NCBI GenBank assembly: GCA_029239875.1 | Contig: JARBUD010000039.1 | Coordinates: 1-40,024 of the forward strand | Source of the DNA: Xanthobacteraceae bacterium | GTDB lineage: Bacteria > Pseudomonadota > Alphaproteobacteria > Rhizobiales > Xanthobacteraceae | Length of the DNA: 40,024 nucleotides | Reading direction: 5' to 3' | Part shown: piece by piece, positions 26,937 through 35,350 of the stretch | How the letters are laid out: every line of letters begins with the position of its first letter | How positions within the stretch are numbered: position 1 is the first letter of the stretch | Notes under the pieces: model-generated | The model's database searches: none | Seen by the model: the letters and a program-made list of their open reading frames with translations, nothing else | Told to the model about the DNA's origin: nothing | Translations under genes and position numbers: made by a program

Positions 26937-27592
26937 GCGACTTCACCACCTGGGACATCGTCCGCAACCTCTTGCTGGCTGCACGCTGGACGGTGCTGCT
27001 CTCGCTCGTCTCCTTCATCGGCGGCGGCATCGTCGGCGCAGCGCTGCTCTTCATCCGCATCGGCAAGGGCAAGGCCGGCCCCGCCTTCGTGAAGGCCTAT
27101 GTCGAGGTCTTCCAGGGCACGCCGCTGCTGATGCAGCTCTTCCTCGCCTTCTTCGGCCTCGGCCTGCTCGGCATCGACGTGCCGGCCTGGCTCGCCGCCG
27201 GGCTGGCGCTGATCCTGTGGAGCGCCGCCTTCCTCGCCGAGATCTGGCGGGGCTGCGTCGAGGCCGTCGCCCGCGGCCAGTGGGAAGCCTCCTCCAGCCT
27301 CGGCATGGGCTATGTGCAGCAGATGCGCCACGTGATCCTGCCGCAGGCGCTGCGCGTCGCCATCCCGCCGACCGTCGGCTTCTCCGTGCAGGTGGTGAAG
27401 GGCACGGCGCTGACCTCGATCATCGGCTTCGTCGAGCTATCCAAGGCTGGCACGGTGGTCACCAACGCCACCTTCGAGCCCTTCACCGTCTACGGCCTCG
27501 TCGCCCTCATCTATTTCTGCCTGTGCTGGCCGCTGTCCAAGTCCTCCCAGATCCTCGAGAGGAAGCTCAATGTCGCTCATCGAAATCACTGA
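26933..27592 (+). CDS. amino-acid ABC transporter permease (HisQ/GltK-type)
   Basis: This 219-residue inner-membrane permease is the partner of the preceding one. It shows AYVEVFQGTPLLMQLFLAFFG, the EAA loop CVEAVARGQWEASSSLGMGY, and GTALTSIIGFVELSKAG near the C-terminus, all typical of the family. The ATG at 26933 overlaps the upstream stop. Its 3' end overlaps the ATPase gene by 23 bases, an unusually long overlap for this operon type, though the ATPase start at 27570 is well supported by its N-terminus. Confidence 0.93.
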   Translation: MSDFTTWDIVRNLLLAARWTVLLSLVSFIGGGIVGAALLFIRIGKGKAGPAFVKAYVEVFQGTPLLMQLFLAFFGLGLLGIDVPAWLAAGLALILWSAAFLAEIWRGCVEAVARGQWEASSSLGMGYVQQMRHVILPQALRVAIPPTVGFSVQVVKGTALTSIIGFVELSKAGTVVTNATFEPFTVYGLVALIYFCLCWPLSKSSQILERKLNVAHRNH

Positions 27593-28301
27593 GGTGAAGA
27601 AGCGCTTCGGCGACAACGAAGTGCTCAAGGGCATCAATATCGACGTCGATCCCGCCGAGGTCATCGCCATCATCGGCAAGTCGGGCTCGGGGAAATCGAC
27701 GCTGCTGCGCTGCATCAACGGGCTGGAGACCATCGACGAGGGCTCGATCTCGGTGGCCGGCGCGCAGCTGCTGCCGGACGAGCTGCACCTCAAGGCGCTC
27801 AGGCTGAAGGTCGGCATGATCTTCCAGAGCTTCAACCTGTTCCCGCACCTCACCGCCGGGCGCAACGTCATGCTCTCGCAGATGGTGGTGAAGAAGACGC
27901 CGAAGGCAGAGGCCGAGGCGATGGCCAAGAAGATGCTGGAGCGGGTCGGGCTCGGCCACAAGTTCGACGCCTATCCCGACCAGCTCTCCGGCGGCCAGCA
28001 GCAGCGCGTCGCCATCGCCCGCGCGCTCGCCATGCAGCCGATCGCCCTGCTCTGCGACGAGATCACCTCCGCACTCGACCCGGAGCTGGTCAGCGAGGTG
28101 CTCGCCGTGGTGAAGGAGCTCGCCTCCGAGGGCATGACGCTGATGATGGTGACGCACGAGATGCGCTTCGCCCGCGACGTGTGCTCACGCGTCGTCTTCA
28201 TGCATCAGGGCCGGGTGCACGAGATCGGCCCGCCCGAGGAGGTGTTCGCCGCTCCGAAGACGCCGGAGCTGAAGCAGTTCCTCGGGGTGACGGCGCACTA
28301 G
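27570..28301 (+). CDS. amino-acid ABC transporter ATP-binding protein (GlnQ/HisP-type)
   Basis: This 243-residue cytoplasmic ATPase energises the importer. The Walker A motif GKSGSGKST is at residues 36-45, the Q-loop is in [15 protein letters not shown], the signature is [16 protein letters not shown], Walker B is [14 protein letters not shown], and the switch histidine is in VTHEM. In Walker B the usual LLFDEPTSALD reads [11 protein letters not shown], a tolerated variation. It starts inside the end of the upstream permease and completes the four-gene transporter. It is convergent with the next LysR gene across a family B repeat. Confidence 0.95.
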   Translation: MSLIEITEVKKRFGDNEVLKGINIDVDPAEVIAIIGKSGSGKSTLLRCINGLETIDEGSISVAGAQLLPDELHLKALRLKVGMIFQSFNLFPHLTAGRNVMLSQMVVKKTPKAEAEAMAKKMLERVGLGHKFDAYPDQLSGGQQQRVAIARALAMQPIALLCDEITSALDPELVSEVLAVVKELASEGMTLMMVTHEMRFARDVCSRVVFMHQGRVHEIGPPEEVFAAPKTPELKQFLGVTAH

Positions 28302-28312
28302 GCGTCTTTCCT

Positions 28313-28387
28313 CCCTCATCCCCGGGCTCGACCCGGGGACCCAGACTTTCCGCCTGCACCCGGTCACTGGGTGCCTGGCCATGAGGG
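28313..28387. repeat. Palindromic intergenic repeat, family B copy 3 (divergent)
   Basis: A 75-base structure with outer arms CCCTCAT and ATGAGGG, an internal CCCCGGGCTCGACCCGGGG hairpin and a second CACCCGGTCACTGGGTG hairpin. It lies between the convergent ABC ATPase and LysR genes and is a likely bidirectional transcription stop. Similarity to copies 1 and 2 is in layout more than in exact sequence. Confidence 0.65.
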
Positions 28388-28413
28388 CAGGAATGGGGAA
28401 ATGCCCCTCCCCC

Positions 28414-29343
28414 TCAGAACAGCGCCTCCGGCCGGCGGCGATAGACGCCGCCAGAGGCGAAGAGCTCGGCCACCCAGTCGACGAAGACGCGCAGGCGGCT
28501 GCTCAGGTGCCGGTTGGGCGCATAGACGACGTGCAGCACGATCGGCTCGCCGCGCCACTCCGGCAGGACCGGCACGAGCGTGCCGGCGGCGAGATAGGGC
28601 TGGATCATCGGCTCGACCGCATGGGCGATGCCCAGCCCGGTGAGGCAGGCGGCGAGATAGGCGGTGGAATCGTTCACCGCCACCGCATAGGGCAGATCGA
28701 GCTCGTAGGTCTCCTCGCCGCGGATCATGTCGAAGGCAAAGCGCCGCCCGGTGCGCGGGCTGAAATAGGCGATGACGCGGTGCCCGTCGCGCAGGTCGCG
28801 CGGGTGCTGCGGCATGCCGTGGCGCTGGATGTAGCCCGGCGTCGCGCACATCACGAGCTCCACCTGGCCGATGCGGCGGGCGATGAGGCTGGGGTCCAGG
28901 AGCTCGCCGCCGCGTATGGCACAGTCGATGTTCTCGCCGACGAGATCCGCCGGCCGGTCGGAGACGCCGAGGTCGAGCTGGATGTCAGGATAGCGGGCGT
29001 GGAAGTCCGGCAGGGCGGGGATCAGCACGTTCAGCGCCAGCGACGAGCCGACATCGACGCGCAGCCGGCCGGACGGGGTGGTCTGCGCCTTGGTCATCGA
29101 GCCGTCGAGTTCGTCGAGGTCCGACAGCAGCGCCAGCGCCCGCTCGTAATAGGCGGCGCCGTCCGGCGTCACGCCGACGCGCCGCGTCGTGCGGTTCAGC
29201 AATTTGGTGCGCAGATGCGATTCCAGTTGCTGGATCAACTTGGTAATGGTCGGCTTGGGCATCTCCAGCAGGTCGGCCGCACGGCTGAAATTGCCCGCCT
29301 CGACGACCCGGACGAAGGCCCGCATGGCGGCGATCTGGTCCAT
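28414..29343 (-). CDS. LysR-family transcriptional regulator divergent from the efflux operon
   Basis: A 309-residue regulator. The helix-turn-helix lies in residues 1-65 (MDQIAAMRAFVRVVEAGNFSR, MPKPTITKLIQQLE, LLNRTTRRVGVTPDG) and the effector domain in about 90-300 (GRLRVDVGSSLALNVLIPAL, GENIDCAIRGGELLDPSLIARRIG). It belongs to the CrgA/DsdC-like subgroup common in proteobacteria. The start at 29343 gives the canonical N-terminus. It is divergent from the pseudo-hydrolase and RND genes with a 154-base gap holding a LysR-like dyad, so control of the efflux operon is likely, as MexT controls MexEF in Pseudomonas; direct orthology is not claimed. Confidence 0.92.
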   Translation of the reverse strand: MDQIAAMRAFVRVVEAGNFSRAADLLEMPKPTITKLIQQLESHLRTKLLNRTTRRVGVTPDGAAYYERALALLSDLDELDGSMTKAQTTPSGRLRVDVGSSLALNVLIPALPDFHARYPDIQLDLGVSDRPADLVGENIDCAIRGGELLDPSLIARRIGQVELVMCATPGYIQRHGMPQHPRDLRDGHRVIAYFSPRTGRRFAFDMIRGEETYELDLPYAVAVNDSTAYLAACLTGLGIAHAVEPMIQPYLAAGTLVPVLPEWRGEPIVLHVVYAPNRHLSSRLRVFVDWVAELFASGGVYRRRPEALF

Positions 29344-29363
29344 GCCTGGGCTCCTACTGCCTG

Positions 29364-29385
29364 ATTATTTCCATATGTGAATAAT
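29364..29385. promoter_or_regulatory. AT-rich dyad between LysR and hydrolase genes
   Basis: ATTATT (29364-29369) and AATAAT (29380-29385) form a perfect inverted pair centred on CATATG. It lies 21 bases upstream of the LysR start, in a locally AT-rich gap. It is a candidate LysR operator for both divergent genes. Confidence 0.5.
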
Positions 29386-29497
29386 GAAATCACCAGACGG
29401 GTATTTTTTCGGCGCGGACAAGATACTAGTTTTCGCCGCACTGCAATAGGACGAAATCGGGTGGGCATCGGGCCTGCCCGTTTCGATGGTGGGCACC

Positions 29498-30334
29498 ATG
29501 ACCGCTTTGTGGACCGAGGACAGGCTGGAGATCGACGGGACGGCGTTGCCGATCCGCGTCTATCGCGCGGCCGCGTCCATGCGTCCGGCGCCGCTGGTGC
29601 TGCATCTGCATGGCGGATGCTTCACCGACGGCGACCTCGAATGCAGCGTCAAGGTGTGCCAGCTGATGGCCGAGGCCGGGGCGGTCGTTGTCTCCGCCGA
29701 CTATCCGCTGGCGCCTGAGCACCCCTTCCCCGCCGCCCTCAACGTCACCTTCGCCGCGCTCGGCCAGCTGCATGCGCAGCGGTCGAAATGGGCCGGCCGC
29801 GGGGCGAAGATATTCGTCGCCGGCGAGGAAGCCGGCGCCAACCTTGCCGCAGCGCTGGCGATGATGGCGCGCGACCAGGGCGCGCCGCCGGTCGCCGGGC
29901 AGATCCTGCTCTCGCCGATGATCGATCCCTCGCTGTGCACGGGCTCGATCCACGCGGCGGAAGCGGGCGCTGCCGGCTGCAAATGGGCGGATGGCTGGCA
30001 CCGCTATCTCGGCTCGGCCGACAAGGCCGCGCACCCCTATGCCGCGCCGTTCGGCTCGCGCCGGCTGGCCGGCGTCGCCCCGGCGCTGATCATCACCTGC
30101 AGCGACTGCCCGATGCGCGACGAGAGCCTCGCCTATGCCCGCCGCCTCGCCGAAAGCGGCATCGCGGTGGAGACCAGCGTGCTCGAAGCGCCGGCGGAGT
30201 CGCCGGACGAGACCGACACCAGCATGGGCGCCAACATCGACGCCAGCCCGCAATGGGAAGCGCCGCTGCGTGAGCTTTTCCAGAATTTCCTGGCGGAGCA
30301 TTCCGCCAGCCCCGTTCGCACTATTCGGGCCTGA
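29498..30334 (+). CDS. alpha/beta-hydrolase-fold protein (HSL family) lacking catalytic Ser and His
   Basis: A 278-residue protein with the hormone-sensitive-lipase-type fold: LVLHLHGGCFTDGD (oxyanion HGG at residues 38-40), SADYPLAPEHPFPAAL, QILLSPMIDP and the acid-bearing SDCPMRDES (D203). At the nucleophile elbow, where the family has GDSAGG, it reads GEEAGAN, with Glu111 in place of Ser. The region that normally carries the catalytic His (after IAVETSVLEAP) has none. It is therefore probably not an esterase; a binding, sensor or structural role is an inference. The start could be 29486, but GGTGGG just precedes the ATG at 29498. It ends 16 bases before the RND adaptor and is probably co-transcribed with it. 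Confidence 0.85.
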   Translation: MTALWTEDRLEIDGTALPIRVYRAAASMRPAPLVLHLHGGCFTDGDLECSVKVCQLMAEAGAVVVSADYPLAPEHPFPAALNVTFAALGQLHAQRSKWAGRGAKIFVAGEEAGANLAAALAMMARDQGAPPVAGQILLSPMIDPSLCTGSIHAAEAGAAGCKWADGWHRYLGSADKAAHPYAAPFGSRRLAGVAPALIITCSDCPMRDESLAYARRLAESGIAVETSVLEAPAESPDETDTSMGANIDASPQWEAPLRELFQNFLAEHSASPVRTIRA

Positions 30335-30350
30335 GGGCCAGGAGACCGCC

Positions 30351-31652
30351 ATGAGTAACGAGACCCTTGGCAACGACGTTGGTCCGAGCCAGATCGCACA
30401 CGTTGAAATCGCTCGCGACGTTGCGTCGCAGCATAAGCGCCGCCGCTGGCGCGAGGCCGGTGTCGTCCTGACGCTGGCGGCGCTCGCCACCGGCGCGGCG
30501 GTATTCCTAGCCTGGCCGAGCACCAACGCGCTGGCGACCGATCCGGCGCCCGCCGCGGCCGCCCCGCCGGCCATGCCGGTCGCGGTGGCGGTGCTGCAGC
30601 CGCGTGACACCATGAAGTGGGACGAGTTCTCCGGCCGCCTGCAGGCGGTGGAGCGCGTCGAGGTGCGCCCGCGCGTTGCCGGCGCGGTGAAGACCATCCA
30701 CTTCCGCGAGGGCGCGCTGGTGAAGCAGGGCGACCTGCTGGTCACCATCGATCCCGAGCCCTTCCAGGCCGAGCTCGACCGTGCCGAGGCGCAGTCCGCC
30801 GCCGCCGAGGCGCGGCTGCTGTTCACCAAGAACGAGCTCGACCGCGGCCAGAAACTGGTCGATTCCCGCGTCGTCTCGGTGCAGGACCTCGACCAGCGCA
30901 CCAACAACTACAAGGAAGCGCAGGCCAATCTGCGCGCGGCGCAGGCCGACGTGCAGACCGCCAAGCTCGACCTCGGCTACACCGAAGTGCGGGCGCCGGT
31001 CGACGGCCGTGTCGGGCGCATCGACGTGACGGTCGGCAACCTCGTCTCGGCCGGGCCCACCTCGCCCGTGCTGACCACGCTGGTCTCGGTCGACCCGATC
31101 TATGTCGGCTTCGCCGCCGACGAAGGCGCGGTGAGCGAGGCGCTCGCCACGCTCGGCGACGGCGACGTGCTCGGCGAGATCGACCGCATCCCGGTCGAGA
31201 TCACCACCGCCACCACCGGCGGCAAGCCGGCGCGCGGCCATCTCCAGCTCGTGGACAACCAGGTCGACGCCGCCACCGGCACGTTCCGCCTGCGCGCGGT
31301 GTTCGACAATCCCGACGGACGCCTCGTGCCGGGCCAGTTCGCCCGCGTGCGCATGGGCCGGGCCAAGACCGAGCCGGCGCTGGTCATCAACGAGCGCGCC
31401 ATCGGTACCGACCAGGACAAGAAGTACGTCTTCGTCGTCGACCCGGAGAACAAGGCCGTCTATCGCGAGGTCAAGCTCGGCCCGCCGAGCGAGGGCCTGC
31501 GCGTGGTGGCGAGCGGGCTGAAGGAAGGCGAGCGCATCGTCGTTAACGGCCTGCAGCGGGTGCGTCCCGGCGCGCTACTGGCGCCCGAAGTCGTCCCGAT
31601 GAACACGACCGCCAGTGCGGCGAACACCAACACTTCCGTCGCCGCGCGCTGA
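30351..31652 (+). CDS. RND efflux periplasmic adaptor (membrane fusion protein)
   Basis: A 433-residue adaptor linking the inner-membrane pump to an outer-membrane channel. The N-terminal cytoplasmic tail of about 38 residues is followed by one transmembrane segment (VVLTLAALATGAAVFLAW, about 40-58) rather than a lipobox. Then come beta-barrel and lipoyl halves (VEVRPRVAGAVKTIHFREGA and LGYTEVRAPVDGRVGRID) around an alpha-hairpin (about 140-200). ATG at 30351 has AGGAG 8 bases upstream. The frame opens far earlier, at 30135, inside the hydrolase gene, which is not meaningful. It is followed after 40 bases by the RND pump. MexE-like in layout. Confidence 0.93.
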   Translation: MSNETLGNDVGPSQIAHVEIARDVASQHKRRRWREAGVVLTLAALATGAAVFLAWPSTNALATDPAPAAAAPPAMPVAVAVLQPRDTMKWDEFSGRLQAVERVEVRPRVAGAVKTIHFREGALVKQGDLLVTIDPEPFQAELDRAEAQSAAAEARLLFTKNELDRGQKLVDSRVVSVQDLDQRTNNYKEAQANLRAAQADVQTAKLDLGYTEVRAPVDGRVGRIDVTVGNLVSAGPTSPVLTTLVSVDPIYVGFAADEGAVSEALATLGDGDVLGEIDRIPVEITTATTGGKPARGHLQLVDNQVDAATGTFRLRAVFDNPDGRLVPGQFARVRMGRAKTEPALVINERAIGTDQDKKYVFVVDPENKAVYREVKLGPPSEGLRVVASGLKEGERIVVNGLQRVRPGALLAPEVVPMNTTASAANTNTSVAAR

Positions 31653-31671
31653 TCGCTAGCCGCCGAAGCAC

Positions 31672-31687
31672 CCTCCTAGGGGGGAGG
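31672..31687 (+). promoter_or_regulatory. Hairpin that can mask the RND pump ribosome site
   Basis: In the 40-base gap, CCTCC (31672-31676) can pair with GGAGG (31683-31687), the Shine-Dalgarno of the pump gene, leaving a six-base loop. It is a short, GC-only stem; regulatory use is speculative. Confidence 0.35.
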
Positions 31688-31692
31688 ACGCT

Positions 31693-34600
31693 ATGAATCT
31701 GTCCAAATTCTTCATCGACCGTCCGATCTTTGCCGGCGTCCTCTCCGTCGTCATCTTCCTCGCGGGGCTTCTGGCCCTGCGGGTGATGCCGATCTCGGAA
31801 TATCCGGAAGTGGTGCCGCCGCAGGTCATCGTGCGCGCCACCTATCCCGGCGCCAACCCGAAGGTCATCGCCGCCACGGTGGCGACGCCGATCGAGGAGC
31901 AGATCAACGGCGTCGAGGACATGCTCTACATGTCCTCGCAGGCGACGACGGACGGCGTGATGACGCTGACCGTCACCTTCAAGCTCGGCACCGACCCCGA
32001 CAAGGCGACGCAGCTGGTGCAGAACCGCGTCGCCCAGGCCGAGCCGCGCCTGCCGGAAGAGGTGCGCGCGCTGGGCATCACCACGGCGAAGAGCTCGCCG
32101 AACTTCATCATGGTGGTGCACCTTCTCTCGCCCAATGACCGCTACGACATCACCTATCTGCGCAACTACGCCGTCCTCAACGTGAAGGACCGGCTGGCGC
32201 GCATCTCCGGCGTCGGCCAGATCGACATCTTCGGCGCCGGCGACTATTCGATGCGCGTCTGGCTCGACCCACAGAAGATCGCCGAGCACGGCCTCTCCGC
32301 CGGCGACATCGCCAACGAGATCCGCGCCCAGAACGTGCAGGCCGCCGCCGGCATCGTCGGCGCCTCGCCGGCCGCCGAAGGCGTCGACCTGCAGCTCTCC
32401 GTCAACGCCCAGGGCCGCCTCGAGACCGAGGAGGAGTTCGGCGACATCGTCGTGAAGACCGGCGCCGACGGCCAGGTGGTGCGCCTGCGCGACGTCGCCC
32501 GCATCGAGCTTGGCGCCGCCGACTACGCGCTGCGCTCGCTGCTCGACAACAAGCAGGCGGTCGGCATCGGCGTGTTCCAGGCGCCCGGCTCCAACGCGCT
32601 GGAGATCGCCGAGAACGTCCGCCAGACGATGGAAGAGGTGAAGAAGACGATGCCGGAAGGCGTCGACTACGCCATCGTCTACGACACCACCCGCTTCGTC
32701 GACGCCTCGATCGAGGCGGTGGTGCATACGCTGTTCGAAGCCGTCTTGCTGGTCGTCATCGTCGTGGTGGTGTTCCTGCAGACCTGGCGCGCCTCCATCA
32801 TCCCGCTGCTCGCTGTGCCGGTCTCCATCGTCGGCACCTTCGCGGTGATGTACGTCTTCGGCTTCTCGATCAACGCCCTCAGCCTGTTCGGCCTCGTGCT
32901 CGCCATCGGCATCGTGGTCGACGACGCCATCGTCGTGGTGGAGAACGTCGAGCGCAACATCGAGAACGGGCTGACGCCCCGTGCCGCCGCCTACCAGGCG
33001 ATGAGCGAGGTGTCCGGGCCGATCATCGCCATCGCCCTGGTGCTGGTCGCAGTGTTCGTGCCGCTCGCCTTCATCTCCGGCCTGTCGGGCCAGTTCTACC
33101 GGCAGTTCGCGCTCACCATCGCCATCTCGACGGTGATCTCGGCGATCAACTCGCTGACCCTGTCGCCTGCGCTGGCCGCGCTGCTGCTGCGCGGGCACGA
33201 CGCTCCGCCGGACATGCTCCAGCGCGTCATCAACGCCCTGTTCGGCTGGTTCTTCCGCGGCTTCAACTTCGTGTTCTCGCGCGGCTCGCGCGGCTATGGC
33301 GGCGGCGTGCGCGGCACGCTGAAGATCAAGAGCGTCGTCATGATCTTCTACGCCGTCATGCTGGGCGCCACCTGGTGGCTGTTCCAAGCCGTGCCCTCGG
33401 GCTTCGTGCCGGCGCAGGACAAGCAGTATCTGGTCGGCTTCGCCCAGCTGCCCGACGGCGCCACGCTCGACCGCACGGAAGAGGTGATCCGCAAGATGAC
33501 GGAGATCACCCTCGCCGAGCCGGGCGTCGCCAGCGCGGTGGCCTTCCCGGGCCTGTCGATCGCCGGCTTCTCCAACTCGTCCAACGCCGGCATCGTGTTC
33601 TCGGTGCTCAAGCCCTTCGAGGAGCGCACCGACCCTTCGCTCAGCGCCGGCGCCATCGCCGCCTCGCTGAACCAGAAGTACGGGGTGATCAAGGACGCCT
33701 TCATCGCCATGTTCCCGCCCCCGCCGGTGCAGGGCCTCGGCGTGGTCGGCGGCTTCAAGCTGCAGCTCGAAGACCGGGCAGGACAAGGCTACGAGGCGCT
33801 AAGCGAGGTCACCAACGCCTTCATGGCCAAGGCCATGGCGGCGCCGGAACTCACTGGCCAGTTCACCACCTACCAGATCAACGTGCCGCAGATCTTCGCC
33901 GCCATCGACCGCACCAAGGCCCGCCAGCTCGGCGTGCCCGTCCAGTCGGTGTTCGAGACACTGCAGGTCTATCTCGGCTCGCTCTACGTGAACGACTTCA
34001 ACAAGTTCGGCCGCACCTACTCGGTGCGCGTGCAGGCCGACGCGCCGTTCCGTGCCCGGCCGGAGGATATCGGAAAGCTGAAGGTCCGCTCGATCTCCGG
34101 CGAGATGATCCCGCTCTCCGCCCTGCTCAAGGTCGAGCAGACGGCGGGACCGGAACGCGCGCAGCGCTACAACGGCTTCCTCACCGCGGACTTCAACGCC
34201 TCGCCCGCACCGGGCTTCTCGTCCGGCCAGGCGCAGGACGCGGCCAAGCGGATCGCCGAGGAAGTGCTGCCGCCCGGCTTCGACTATGAGTGGACCGACC
34301 TGACCTATCAGGAGATCCTGGCGGGCAACTCGGCGACGCTGGTCTTCCCGATCGCCATCCTGCTCGTCTTCCTGGTGCTGGCGGCGCAGTATGAGAGCCT
34401 AACGCTTCCGATCGCGATCATCCTGATCGTGCCCATGGGCCTGCTCGCCGCGCTGTTCGGCGTCTGGCTGGGTGGTGGAGACAACAACATCTTCACTCAG
34501 ATCGGACTGGTGGTTCTGGTCGGACTGTCGGCGAAGAACGCCATCCTGATCGTCGAGTTCGCCCGAGAACTGGAGTTCGTGGGTCGCAACCCTGTGGACG

Positions 34601-34872
34601 CGGCGATCGAGGCGGCCCGGCTGCGCCTGCGGCCGATCCTGATGACCTCCTTCGCCTTCATCATGGGCGTGCTGCCGCTGGTGCTCTCCACCGGCGCCGG
34701 CGCCGAGATGCGCCACGCCATGGGCGTCGCCGTGTTCGCCGGCATGATCGGCGTCACCTTCTTCGGGCTGTTCCTCACGCCCGTCTTCTATGTGCTGCTG
34801 CGGCGGATCACGGGCAACCGCCCGCTGCGCCAGCACGGCGAGGTGCTCCCCGCGGCTCATCCCGCGGAGTGA
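31693..34872 (+). CDS. RND multidrug efflux pump, HAE1 family (MexF/AcrB-like)
   Basis: A 1059-residue inner-membrane proton-driven exporter. The N-terminus MNLSKFFIDRPIFAGVLSV is typical of HAE1. The transmembrane-4 segment GLVLAIGIVVDDAIVVVENVE carries the proton-relay D410 and D411. SRPIFAAVLS-type helices and large periplasmic porter loops occupy both halves, and the conserved GLSAKNAILIVEFA lies in transmembrane helix 10. GGGGAGG lies 5 bases before the ATG. Length is normal (about 1030-1060). No outer-membrane factor gene follows, so it must borrow a TolC-like channel encoded elsewhere. Substrates cannot be inferred. Confidence 0.96.
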   Translation: MNLSKFFIDRPIFAGVLSVVIFLAGLLALRVMPISEYPEVVPPQVIVRATYPGANPKVIAATVATPIEEQINGVEDMLYMSSQATTDGVMTLTVTFKLGTDPDKATQLVQNRVAQAEPRLPEEVRALGITTAKSSPNFIMVVHLLSPNDRYDITYLRNYAVLNVKDRLARISGVGQIDIFGAGDYSMRVWLDPQKIAEHGLSAGDIANEIRAQNVQAAAGIVGASPAAEGVDLQLSVNAQGRLETEEEFGDIVVKTGADGQVVRLRDVARIELGAADYALRSLLDNKQAVGIGVFQAPGSNALEIAENVRQTMEEVKKTMPEGVDYAIVYDTTRFVDASIEAVVHTLFEAVLLVVIVVVVFLQTWRASIIPLLAVPVSIVGTFAVMYVFGFSINALSLFGLVLAIGIVVDDAIVVVENVERNIENGLTPRAAAYQAMSEVSGPIIAIALVLVAVFVPLAFISGLSGQFYRQFALTIAISTVISAINSLTLSPALAALLLRGHDAPPDMLQRVINALFGWFFRGFNFVFSRGSRGYGGGVRGTLKIKSVVMIFYAVMLGATWWLFQAVPSGFVPAQDKQYLVGFAQLPDGATLDRTEEVIRKMTEITLAEPGVASAVAFPGLSIAGFSNSSNAGIVFSVLKPFEERTDPSLSAGAIAASLNQKYGVIKDAFIAMFPPPPVQGLGVVGGFKLQLEDRAGQGYEALSEVTNAFMAKAMAAPELTGQFTTYQINVPQIFAAIDRTKARQLGVPVQSVFETLQVYLGSLYVNDFNKFGRTYSVRVQADAPFRARPEDIGKLKVRSISGEMIPLSALLKVEQTAGPERAQRYNGFLTADFNASPAPGFSSGQAQDAAKRIAEEVLPPGFDYEWTDLTYQEILAGNSATLVFPIAILLVFLVLAAQYESLTLPIAIILIVPMGLLAALFGVWLGGGDNNIFTQIGLVVLVGLSAKNAILIVEFARELEFVGRNPVDAAIEAARLRLRPILMTSFAFIMGVLPLVLSTGAGAEMRHAMGVAVFAGMIGVTFFGLFLTPVFYVLLRRITGNRPLRQHGEVLPAAHPAE

Positions 34873-34880
34873 GCGCTTGC

Positions 34881-34956
34881 GGCCGGCCGGAAAGCCGAGG
34901 CCCGCGCGTCGTCCCGCCCCCCTCGACGCTCGGGAACCGGAGTTTTCCGGCCGGCC
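34881..34956. repeat. 13-base perfect inverted repeat after the RND pump gene
   Basis: GGCCGGCCGGAAA (34881-34893) and TTTCCGGCCGGCC (34944-34956) are exact complements separated by 50 bases. It begins 8 bases after the pump stop. It may terminate or stabilise the efflux transcript; the loop is long for a standard terminator. Confidence 0.6.
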
Positions 34957-35014
34957 CTCATCGACAATCCGGCTCCGCGATGCCACATGCGTGCGCGACA
35001 GAGCCGGGACAACC

Positions 35015-35350
35015 ATGAAGCACATCAAGACCGACTGGACCGACGTCGTCCTCGTCTGCCGCAAATGCGCGAAGAAGCTCGGCGGCGGCTTCGGGCCGGA
35101 CGGCGACCAGTCCCTGCCGATGGCGCTGCGCAAGGAAATCGCCCGGCGCGAGGGCGGCAAGCCGATGAAGAAGCCGCGCCGCAAGGGCGCCCGCGTCGCC
35201 GTGGTCGAGGTCGACTGCCTCGACATCTGCCCCAAGGGCGCGGCGGTGGTGGTTCCCGCCGGCGCGCCGAGCCGCTGGCGCTCCGTGCCGCGCGGCACCG
35301 ATGTCGGCACCCTGCTCGACGAGATCGCCCCGGCCCGCAAGCCGGACTGA
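35015..35350 (+). CDS. thioredoxin-like [2Fe-2S] ferredoxin-type protein
   Basis: A 111-residue cytoplasmic protein with cysteines C15, C18 (VCRKCAKK) and C68, C72 (DCLDICPKGAAVVV). The second pair has the C-x3-C spacing and the hydrophobic context of thioredoxin-fold [2Fe-2S] proteins; the first pair has C-x2-C. A basic middle stretch (KKPRRKG) separates the two. It probably carries an Fe-S cluster, but redox partners are unknown. The open frame reaches back to 34790, inside the pump gene; MKHIKTDW at 35015 is the only sensible start. Its stop codon directly abuts the stop of the opposite-strand FUSC gene. Confidence 0.75.
   Translation: MKHIKTDWTDVVLVCRKCAKKLGGGFGPDGDQSLPMALRKEIARREGGKPMKKPRRKGARVAVVEVDCLDICPKGAAVVVPAGAPSRWRSVPRGTDVGTLLDEIAPARKPD

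Noticed and set aside
31543..33786. A 747-codon minus-strand frame opposite the RND pump
   Set aside because: Composition is dominated by Asp, His, Arg and Val repeats mirroring the pump codons; no start context or domain is visible.
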